From Bdellovibrionales bacterium (lineage in GTDB: Bacteria > Bdellovibrionota > Bdellovibrionia > Bdellovibrionales > JAMPXM01), in assembly GCA_005793615.1 (NCBI GenBank), contig SXRI01000076.1, forward strand, positions 1-11,591: a stretch of 11,591 bases of DNA. Direction: 5' to 3'. Numbering within the stretch: position 1 is the first letter of the stretch; every line of letters starts with the position of its first letter. Shown in pieces: positions 1-5,842 of this stretch. The position numbers and the translations under genes were made by a program. A model generated the notes under the pieces. The model made no database searches. It was given only the letters and a program-made list of their open reading frames with translations, and was not told the origin of the DNA.

Positions 1-408
1 CTCGCTGGTGCGCGCGCCTTGATCTATCCGACCAACTGGGATGAGCCTTGTGCGGGGGCACCACTCGAGGCGTTAGCTTGCGGAACCCCGGTGATTTCGT
101 CGGTCAATGGCTGTATGCCGGAGCTCGTACGTGAGGGGACAGGCGTGGTCTGCGCTAATTACCAAGAACTTTTGGCGGCGGGTGCAAAGGTGCTGGAGCT
201 GCGCCCTGAAGATTGTCGTCGTGCGGTTGAGACCTTTTTCAGCGTGCAGCGTATGGCACAAGATTATCTGACACTGTTCGAGAAGATCATCGCCATGGGA
301 GAACTCGACCATGAACCACGCTATGATTTCAATCCAGACTCGGTGAAACTTCTCTATAAGCCGACGTTCATGAATCGTTTGAGACTGACCTTTTTGGGAA
401 AGATATAA
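1..408 (+). CDS. Glycosyltransferase family 4, C-terminal part (5' cut by window edge)
   Basis: The reading frame is open from base 1, so only the last 135 residues are present. They are the nucleotide-sugar-binding half of a GT-B fold retaining glycosyltransferase. The segment reading IYPTNWDEPCAGAPLE carries the E-x7-E signature of family GT4 (Glu15 and Glu23 of the visible part), followed by ALACGTPVI, the usual loop contacting the sugar nucleotide. These enzymes transfer a sugar from an NDP donor to a growing glycan on the cytoplasmic side of the inner membrane. The stop is two bases before the next gene, an epimerase, and a nucleotidyltransferase and a sugar kinase follow, so this is the transferase of a surface-polysaccharide operon. 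Donor and acceptor cannot be read from this fragment. The family call is firm; the substrate is unknown. Confidence 0.88.
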   Translation, partial: LAGARALIYPTNWDEPCAGAPLEALACGTPVISSVNGCMPELVREGTGVVCANYQELLAAGAKVLELRPEDCRRAVETFFSVQRMAQDYLTLFEKIIAMGELDHEPRYDFNPDSVKLLYKPTFMNRLRLTFLGKI

Positions 409-410
409 AT

Positions 411-1382
411 ATGCGTGTTTTCGTTACCGGCGGCGCCGGCTTCATCGCCAGTCATCTTTGTGAAACGCTTCTTGGTGCGGGGCATGAGGTGGTCGCGTTC
501 GATAACCTGATTCTAGGGAAGCGTGAGTATCTTGCAGCTTGCCTGCCGCATTCCCGCTTTCGTTTTATCGAGGGCGACCTGATTGATCTTGAATTGGTGA
601 AGAAGGAAATCGCGGGGAGCGATTTGGTGGTACACTTGGCGGCGAATTCCGACATTTCGCAAGGTGCTGCACGTACTGACGTCGACATGCGAAACGGCAC
701 CGTTGCTACCTACAATACCCTCGAAGCGATGCGCGTGACCGGAGTGAAGAAACTGATATTCGCGTCGACCTCAGCGGTATATGGCGAAGCGAGTGTCATG
801 CCCACGCCCGAATCCTACGGGCCGCTCTTTCCGATTTCGTTTTACGGCGCCAGTAAACTTGCCTGTGAGGCGATGGCCTCGGCATTTTCACACAATTGCG
901 GTATTCAGACTTGGATCTATCGATTCGCCAATATCGTTGGCTCACATGCGACTCACGGGGCGATCTATGATTTCGTCGGCCGCCTTTTGACTCAGCCGGA
1001 ATGTTTGAACGTTCTTGGTAACGGTACGCAAAGAAAATCCTATTTACACGTGAGTGATTGTGTCGCCGGAATCCTCTATGGTTTTGAACATTCGCGGCTA
1101 GGCTTTCAGTGCTTTAATCTGGCTAGCCACGGCGTCAGTAATGTTCGCTTCATTGCTGAGGAGGTCGCTCGGCAGATGGGAGCTGTCACTGGCAAGGTAC
1201 CGAAGGTGGTATTTGGTGAAGGCGATCGTGGATGGGTCGGCGATGTGCCCTATACTTATCTCGATGGTCGTCAGCTTGAGAAATTAGGCTGGCGAGCGGA
1301 GCTCGATAGCGACCATGCCGTCGGTCGTGCGGTCTTAGAAATTGTCATGGAAAGGTTGGCGCATCAGCGCCTGGCAAAATAA
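411..1382 (+). CDS. NAD-dependent sugar-nucleotide epimerase/dehydratase (extended SDR)
   Basis: This is a 323-residue extended short-chain dehydrogenase of the GalE/RmlB superfamily, acting on an NDP-sugar in the cytoplasm. The NAD-binding motif TGGAGFIASH is at residues 6-15; the third position of the glycine motif is Ala13 instead of the common Gly. Asp57 follows in EGDL, and HLAAN is at 75-79. The catalytic Ser/Thr cluster is in STSAVYG (119-125), and the Tyr-x3-Lys pair is Y145 and K149 in FYGASK. The length is normal for single-domain UDP- or GDP-sugar 4-epimerases. It starts two bases after the glycosyltransferase stop with only a weak ribosome site (GGGA at 396-399), so coupling is likely. 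Next to HddC- and HddA-like genes it may convert a GDP-heptose, but a UDP-hexose 4-epimerase role is equally open. Confidence 0.88.
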   Translation: MRVFVTGGAGFIASHLCETLLGAGHEVVAFDNLILGKREYLAACLPHSRFRFIEGDLIDLELVKKEIAGSDLVVHLAANSDISQGAARTDVDMRNGTVATYNTLEAMRVTGVKKLIFASTSAVYGEASVMPTPESYGPLFPISFYGASKLACEAMASAFSHNCGIQTWIYRFANIVGSHATHGAIYDFVGRLLTQPECLNVLGNGTQRKSYLHVSDCVAGILYGFEHSRLGFQCFNLASHGVSNVRFIAEEVARQMGAVTGKVPKVVFGEGDRGWVGDVPYTYLDGRQLEKLGWRAELDSDHAVGRAVLEIVMERLAHQRLAK

Positions 1383-1390
1383 GGGTGCCT

Positions 1391-2104
1391 ATGCAAGTCG
1401 CGATTTTAGCCGGGGGCCTCGGAACCCGACTGCGCCCGATCACTGAAAAGGTTCCGAAGCCAATGGTGCCGGTTGCGGGGCAGCCGTTTCTCCACTGGCA
1501 GCTCAGCGATCTCAAAGAGCAGGGATTTCGCCGCGTCCTCCTTCTTGTCGCCTATCTTGGTGAGCAAGTTGAACAACATTTTGGCGACGGTCGCCGCTTC
1601 GGTCTTGAACTTGAGTACTGCTATGAGCCCGAGCCCCTAGGAACTGGTGGCGCGCTGAAGAACGCGTTAGCGCAACTTGATACAGAATTTATACTTCTCA
1701 ATGGTGATAGTTTTCTTAAGGCGCCGTTAAGTGAGATGGTTCGAAAGTTCGGAGGCGGCGATTTTGAGGCGATGGTGTCGGTGTATGACAATCATGATCC
1801 TGTCCCGGTGATTCCGAATCTCAAAGTACGCGAGGGTCGGGTTGTTGAATATGAAAAGGATGCCGGGGAAGCACGCGGTTTCGATCGCATCGATTCTGGC
1901 ATTTACGTGATGAAGCGGCATTTACTCGAAGGACGCAGCGAATCCCGCTTTATGCTCGCGGACCTATGGCCACCCTTGATTGCGGCCGGGCGTCTCGGTG
2001 CTTTTGAGGTCAACGAACGTTTTTACGATATCGGTACAGTCGATCGATTACGAGAATTTGAGGAGAAAGTCCGTGATTATTTCCCGAACTCCTTTACGCG
2101 TTAG
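1391..2104 (+). CDS. Sugar-1-phosphate nucleotidyltransferase, HddC-like
   Basis: This 237-residue enzyme activates a sugar 1-phosphate with an NTP to give an NDP-sugar. It opens with ILAGGLGTRLRP, the nucleotide-binding loop of the NTP_transferase family, followed by KVPKPMVPV with the substrate Lys. EPLGTGGAL and LNGDSFL supply the base-binding and metal-binding Asp regions. Length and motifs resemble HddC, the D-glycero-alpha-D-manno-heptose 1-phosphate guanylyltransferase, and the next gene resembles HddA, its usual partner. That makes GDP-heptose supply the best guess; a hexose pyrophosphorylase is the alternative. I chose ATG 1391 over GTG 1385 because AAGGG at 1381-1385 lies five bases before it and because family members begin MxAIILAGG. 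It sits 8 bases after the epimerase, and its last 32 bases overlap the kinase gene. Confidence 0.87.
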   Translation: MQVAILAGGLGTRLRPITEKVPKPMVPVAGQPFLHWQLSDLKEQGFRRVLLLVAYLGEQVEQHFGDGRRFGLELEYCYEPEPLGTGGALKNALAQLDTEFILLNGDSFLKAPLSEMVRKFGGGDFEAMVSVYDNHDPVPVIPNLKVREGRVVEYEKDAGEARGFDRIDSGIYVMKRHLLEGRSESRFMLADLWPPLIAAGRLGAFEVNERFYDIGTVDRLREFEEKVRDYFPNSFTR

Positions 2105-3080
2105 TTTTTTGGGTGGCGGCACTGATCTTCCTGATTTCTATCAGCAGGAAGAGGGGGCTGTTCTGTCGACGACAATCGACAAGTATATTTACATCACCGT
2201 GAACGATCGCTTTGATGAATCCTATCGCCTTTCTTACAGTAAGACCGAGATCTGTGATGACGTCAGCAAGATCGAGCATAAGATCTTTCGCACGGTTCTC
2301 GGTAAGTACGCCGAGGAAGCGCGCGCCAAAAACGGCGGTCGCGGTTTGGAGCTATTGTCGATGGCCGATATTCCATCGGGCACAGGCTTGGGTAGCTCTT
2401 CGAGTTTTACGGTGGCGCTCCTGCACGCTCTCAAGGCTCACATCGGCCGTTTTCAAAGTGCCGAGGATCTGGCGTCTGAGGCCTCGCGAGTCGAGATCGA
2501 AGATTTGCGCGAGCCAATCGGCAAGCAGGATCAGTATGCGGCTGCTTACGGCGGTTTGCAGTACATTCGCTTCTTGCCGACCGGTGAGGTTTCAGCGGAG
2601 CCCGTGATCTGTACTCGCGCCACCAAGGAGGCGCTCGGGCGTTCGATGATGGTGTTCTACACCGGTATGACTCGTTCGGCATCGGGAGTGTTGAGCGAGC
2701 AGAAGAGCAATACCTCGCAAAAGCGTGAAACTCTCCGGGCGATGCGCGACCTGGCCGCGGGCCTTAGGAATATTTTGCAAGAAGCTCCGGGAGGGCCCGC
2801 TAAAACCATGAGCCGCATGGGAGAACTGCTCCACGAAGGATGGATGTTGAAAAAAACCCTGGCAACAGGTATCTCTGCCTCGCAAATCGACCAATGGTAT
2901 GATCGGGCGCGTGCAGCGGGTGCGACCGGTGGCAAGATTCTCGGAGCGGGTGGCGGCGGTTTTCTGCTGGTCATTTGTGACCCGGAAAAACAGTCACGGG
3001 TACGCGCCGAGCTGAGTGAGTTGCGCCCGGTACAAATGGGTCTAGAGAGCTTCGGCAGCCGAATCATTTTTGTCGGCTGA
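2073..3080 (+). CDS. GHMP-family sugar kinase, HddA-like (heptose 7-phosphate kinase type)
   Basis: This 335-residue GHMP kinase phosphorylates the anomeric or another hydroxyl of a sugar using ATP. The N-terminal RTPLRVSFLGGGTDLPDF (residues 5-22) is characteristic of the HddA/fucokinase-like subgroup. The GHMP phosphate loop PSGTGLGSSSSF is at 101-112, GKQDQYAAA at 150-158, and the C-terminal glycine motif GGKILGAGGGGF at 286-297. The start is GTG 2073 with AGGAG at 2061-2065, seven bases upstream; a longer frame reaching back to 1980 runs inside the preceding gene and has no family similarity. The 32-base overlap with the nucleotidyltransferase points to translational coupling. With that gene it would give kinase plus guanylyltransferase for GDP-D,D-heptose. 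The isomerase (GmhA) and phosphatase (GmhB) steps are not in this window. Confidence 0.87.
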   Translation: MIISRTPLRVSFLGGGTDLPDFYQQEEGAVLSTTIDKYIYITVNDRFDESYRLSYSKTEICDDVSKIEHKIFRTVLGKYAEEARAKNGGRGLELLSMADIPSGTGLGSSSSFTVALLHALKAHIGRFQSAEDLASEASRVEIEDLREPIGKQDQYAAAYGGLQYIRFLPTGEVSAEPVICTRATKEALGRSMMVFYTGMTRSASGVLSEQKSNTSQKRETLRAMRDLAAGLRNILQEAPGGPAKTMSRMGELLHEGWMLKKTLATGISASQIDQWYDRARAAGATGGKILGAGGGGFLLVICDPEKQSRVRAELSELRPVQMGLESFGSRIIFVG

Positions 3081-3090
3081 TTTGTAAGGT

Positions 3091-3119
3091 AGGCCGTCTG
3101 AAAAGGCCGTCTGAAAAGG
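3091..3119 (+). repeat. 13-bp tandem repeat containing the DNA-uptake-like word GCCGTCTGAA
   Basis: The unit AGGCCGTCTGAAA occurs exactly twice in direct tandem (3091-3103 and 3104-3116), followed by the start of a third copy (AGG). It sits in the 58-base gap between the kinase stop and queF. Each unit contains the 12-mer AGGCCGTCTGAA, identical to the AG variant of the Neisseria DNA uptake sequence. I see no inverted partner, so it is not a terminator stem. Its function here is unknown; replication slippage or a regulator site are simpler explanations than DNA uptake. Confidence 0.85.
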
Positions 3120-3138
3120 ACAGTGGAGAGGAATCGTA

Positions 3139-3606
3139 ATGGCAAAGAAAAAAACCATGGCTTCAAAAATCAAATCGACCGTAAAAGCCGCCAAAGGCAA
3201 AGCTCTGGCAGCGCAACTGCCGAGCACATCGTCGAGTGAGAAACGCTATGGCACGATTGCTATTGAAGAGAGTCAGTTGGAGCGTTTCGAAAACCGTACA
3301 CTCGTGCGTCGTTACACCATTGAATTTACTTGTCCCGAGTTTACCTGTCTTTGCCCACGCAGCGGTTTTCCTGATTTTGCCACCATTCGAATTAAAATTG
3401 TTCCGGATAAATACTGTGTCGAGTTGAAGTCGCTAAAGCTCTATATCAATGGTTTTCGCGACAAGCATGTCTTTCACGAAGATGTCACTAACGTCATTCT
3501 CCAGGACCTGATTGATCTCTTGGACCCTTGGGAAATCACCGTGGTAGGCGACTTCACGGTTCGCGGCAATATTCACACGGTCATTACCGCGTCTCATAGC
3601 AAATAA
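3139..3606 (+). CDS. queF: NADPH-dependent 7-cyano-7-deazaguanine (preQ0) reductase QueF
   Basis: QueF reduces the nitrile of preQ0 to the aminomethyl group of preQ1, a cytoplasmic step towards queuosine in tRNA. This is the short, unimodular type (155 residues; the Bacillus enzyme is about 165). The active-site block FTCLCPRSGFPDFA (68-81) contains the nucleophile Cys72, which forms the thioimide, and Asp79, the proton donor. The QueF hallmark ELKSLKLY is at 95-102, and FHED at 112-115 supplies a substrate-binding His and Glu. GGAGAGG at 3125-3131, seven bases before ATG 3139, fixes the start. The first ~35 residues are rich in Lys, Ala and Ser and do not resemble the N-terminus I know from Bacillus. 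The C-terminus stops soon after VRGNI. It may be read with the upstream glycan operon or on its own. Its 3' end overlaps the convergent fusion gene by 23 bases, leaving no room for a terminator. Confidence 0.95.
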   Translation: MAKKKTMASKIKSTVKAAKGKALAAQLPSTSSSEKRYGTIAIEESQLERFENRTLVRRYTIEFTCPEFTCLCPRSGFPDFATIRIKIVPDKYCVELKSLKLYINGFRDKHVFHEDVTNVILQDLIDLLDPWEITVVGDFTVRGNIHTVITASHSK

Positions 3607-5218
3607 AGAAACTCTTCATAATTCGCGCCGTGTTCGGGAGTTCGAAATCCCAATCAGGCGAAGGAGTGCGATCGAGGCGAAGTCGTTGATCAGTCTTCGC
3701 GAATGAGCGCACGCGAGCCTCAAATTCAGCGTCATCCCAAGATTCGAAGTTGCTGGAGAAAAGAACTCGGCCGCCGTCATTGTTTGTGACGGCGATCAGC
3801 GCCGTTAGTAATTGTTCAAGGTCACGCTCGATCTTAAAGATACCCTTGTCGGAACGACTAAAAGAGGGTGGGTCGCAAATCACGATATCGAACGTAAGGC
3901 CCTTTTTCTTTGCCCACGCCAAATACTCGCGACTATCGATGGCACGAAACTCATGGTTTTCCAGCGTCAATCCGTTGTGCTGAAAGTTGCTTTTAGTCCA
4001 TTCTAAGAAATTTTTGCTGAGGTCGACGGAAACCACGCGTGTGGCGCCGCCCTTCGCCGCCGCCACGCTAAAGCCGCCGGAATAACAAAACAGATTGAGT
4101 ACGGTCTTTTGCTTGGCATTTCGCTGTACCCAAGCGCGATTTTGCCGTTGATCAAGAAATAGCCCCGAAGACAGTCCTTGCTCGGCACGCATTTCGAAGG
4201 TCAGGCCATTTTCGCGTGCGAGCCAGTTTGCCGGTGGCTTGCAGCTGCCAGCGGCTTCGATCAAAGGATTACTCGAAGCGCCGCCGCGATCGATTCGCAG
4301 TTGCAGCGCCCAGCTCTGCCAGCCAAGAACTGATGCGAGTTTCTCGATGGTTTGCAATTCAAGAGGATTAGGATGTCGCTCACGAAACCACATCAGCCAG
4401 ACCAAGGGACCAAGTTGATCGGCGCGGAGCGGATCGGCCTCGCTGTGGAGCCAGCGTAAAGTACGCTCGTCGGCGAGTCTGTTAACGTCTTTTGCAGACA
4501 TGCTGTGGTCGCCACAAGCTGCCCAGGAACGCAGTAAGCGTTCGCGACGATCAATTGCCACCAGCCAACGCATCAGCAGCGGATTCTTTGTGAGTTCAAG
4601 ATCCAGAAACCACCGCGGCGGTGGTTGCGAAAACACGAGATCATCTTGGCCATCAACCTGAACGCGCAAACTCTCACTATGAAGGCATAGAGTCGTGAAG
4701 CTTGCTCCGCCGTGATCTTGATCTCCAAGAATGGGCATGCCGGCATCGGCGGCGTGGAGCCGAATCTGATGAGGTTTACCGGTTTCAGGACGAGCCTCCC
4801 AAAGGAACAATCCCTCACTCGCGTTCAGGAGCTTAAAACCGGTTCGCGAGTTGGCAGCCGTGTGCGAGCTCGAAACATATGTCGAGCCACGGCGCTCGAT
4901 AAAAGACTCGGCGGTAAATTCTTCGCCACGAAGGCCATTTTGAGTGGTTAGAAACAGATAGCGCTTGGAAACCTTATGAGTGGCGAAACGCTCGCGCAAA
5001 ACCTCGGCGGATTCAGGGGACGTGGCAAAAACAATACAGCCTGTGGTGTCGCGATCAAGGCGATGACTGACATAAAGCTTTTGCCCACTTCGGGCGGCCA
5101 GGTGTTCGCAAAATCCATCGTTGATTTCACGAAATAGGCCGGCACGCTCGGTTTCCGCTGTTCCGAGTGAGGTGTGCGTGGTGACGCCCGCGGGCTTGTC
5201 GACGAAAAGAATATCCAT
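3584..5218 (-). CDS. Fusion: RluA-type pseudouridine synthase + RlmI-like RNA methyltransferase
   Basis: This 544-residue protein has two RNA-modification modules. Residues 1 to ~205 are an RluA-family pseudouridine synthase: VDKPAG at 6-11, the catalytic block SHRLDRDTTG at 51-60 with Asp55 as the expected nucleophile, and GKPHQIRLH at 147-155. It lacks an N-terminal S4 domain. Residues ~210-345 resemble a degenerate RlmI central domain (RWLHSEADPL at 255-264). Residues 346-544 are a Rossmann SAM-dependent methyltransferase: GLFLDQRQNR at 352-361, motif I NLFCYSGGFSVAAAKGG at 375-391, acidic Asp399, and DPPSF at 449-453. In RlmI a PUA domain precedes these parts; here the synthase takes that place. 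Targets are probably rRNA but cannot be assigned. It starts 5 bases after fur stops with only a distant ribosome site, so it is probably co-transcribed with and coupled to fur. Domain calls are firm; dual activity is inferred. Confidence 0.88.
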   Translation of the reverse strand: MDILFVDKPAGVTTHTSLGTAETERAGLFREINDGFCEHLAARSGQKLYVSHRLDRDTTGCIVFATSPESAEVLRERFATHKVSKRYLFLTTQNGLRGEEFTAESFIERRGSTYVSSSHTAANSRTGFKLLNASEGLFLWEARPETGKPHQIRLHAADAGMPILGDQDHGGASFTTLCLHSESLRVQVDGQDDLVFSQPPPRWFLDLELTKNPLLMRWLVAIDRRERLLRSWAACGDHSMSAKDVNRLADERTLRWLHSEADPLRADQLGPLVWLMWFRERHPNPLELQTIEKLASVLGWQSWALQLRIDRGGASSNPLIEAAGSCKPPANWLARENGLTFEMRAEQGLSSGLFLDQRQNRAWVQRNAKQKTVLNLFCYSGGFSVAAAKGGATRVVSVDLSKNFLEWTKSNFQHNGLTLENHEFRAIDSREYLAWAKKKGLTFDIVICDPPSFSRSDKGIFKIERDLEQLLTALIAVTNNDGGRVLFSSNFESWDDAEFEARVRSFAKTDQRLRLDRTPSPDWDFELPNTARIMKSFFICYETR

Positions 5219-5223
5219 GGGAA

Positions 5224-5766
5224 TTAGGGATTTGCCTTCTTATGACAGTCGGAGCACAGACCGTAAAGTTCAAGCAGGTGGTGCGTTAGCACAAAGCCAA
5301 ACTCCTTGGCGACGGCTTCTTGAAGGTGTTCGATCTCGGCATTTTCAAACTCCACAATGCGACTGCATTCTAAGCATGTCAGGTGATCATGGTGGTGCTT
5401 GTGAGCCCACTCGTAGCGGGCAGGCATGCCGCCCATTCTCACCTCACTGACAAACGAGTGTTCAGTGAGAGTGCGTAAAAAGCGATAAACCGTGGCAAAG
5501 CCAATGGTCGGATAGCGCTGTGCGACCGACTCGAAAACATCTTGGGCGGTAAAGTGGCTGGGACCACCGCGCACGATTTCAAGAATCTGCACACGCTGTT
5601 CAGTGACCTTCAAACCGAGATCACGGATGATCTTGCGGCTCGGAACTTTCTCGCCCCGGCGCGAGATGGTTTTCGTGAGATGCTTCTGTTCGCTGCTAAC
5701 GGGAAGCAGGGGGCGTAGGCTGTCGGTTTTGAGCGCGTTGTTTTTGGTCGAGATTTGCTTTTCCAT
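5224..5766 (-). CDS. fur: Ferric uptake regulator family protein Fur
   Basis: This 180-residue metal-sensing repressor has a winged-helix DNA-binding half (about 45-125; recognition helix region GFATVYRFLRTL at 89-100) and a metal-binding, dimerising half. HHHDHLTC (124-131) gives the regulatory metal ligands; Cys131/Cys134 and Cys171/Cys174 form the two CxxC pairs of the structural zinc site. The ending HHLLELYGLCSDC resembles Fur more than Zur or PerR, though PerR-like peroxide sensing cannot be excluded. It has an extra ~40 residues at the N-terminus compared with the ~148-residue E. coli protein. No in-frame ATG or GTG lies nearer the core, so ATG 5766 is kept. GGAGG at 5782-5786 is 15 bases away, farther than ideal. 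A strong Fur box 45 bases upstream suggests autoregulation. The RNA-modification fusion gene follows after 5 bases. Confidence 0.93.
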   Translation of the reverse strand: MEKQISTKNNALKTDSLRPLLPVSSEQKHLTKTISRRGEKVPSRKIIRDLGLKVTEQRVQILEIVRGGPSHFTAQDVFESVAQRYPTIGFATVYRFLRTLTEHSFVSEVRMGGMPARYEWAHKHHHDHLTCLECSRIVEFENAEIEHLQEAVAKEFGFVLTHHLLELYGLCSDCHKKANP

Positions 5767-5810
5767 GAAGGCTTTTTAGGGCCTCCAGGATTTTAGGTCA
5801 AGATGCAAAT

Positions 5811-5829
5811 GATAATCATAATCATAATC
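5811..5829 (-). promoter_or_regulatory. Fur box in front of fur
   Basis: Bases 5811-5829 read GATAATCATAATCATAATC and match the 19-bp E. coli Fur consensus GATAATGATAATCATTATC at 17 positions. They lie between the outer-membrane gene (stop at 5843) and the fur start (5766). Two promoter readings are possible on the minus strand. One is TTTTTA (5844-5849) with a 17-bp spacer and TATGAT (5821-5826) inside the box, which suits repression. The other is TTGACC (5796-5801), 17 bp, then TAAAAA (5773-5778), which would start RNA almost at the ATG. The box is read directly; autoregulation is inferred. Confidence 0.8.
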
Positions 5830-5842
5830 AGCATAAATAGGG

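Noticed and set aside
1980..2072. In-frame upstream extension of the GHMP kinase
   Set aside because: It lies wholly within the nucleotidyltransferase gene; the family N-terminus begins at the GTG at 2073, which has its own AGGAG.
3081..3138. Possible preQ1 riboswitch before queF
   Set aside because: The 58-base leader is mostly the tandem repeat, and I could not find the preQ1 stem-loop or A-rich tail pattern.
2657..3166. 169-residue minus-strand ORF opposite the kinase and queF start
   Set aside because: It is Arg/Pro/Ser-rich, typical of an antisense shadow, and covers two well-supported genes.
5767..5842. Intrinsic terminator between the outer-membrane gene and fur
   Set aside because: No convincing GC-rich stem followed by T residues is present on the minus strand; the AT-rich repeat there is better explained as the Fur box.
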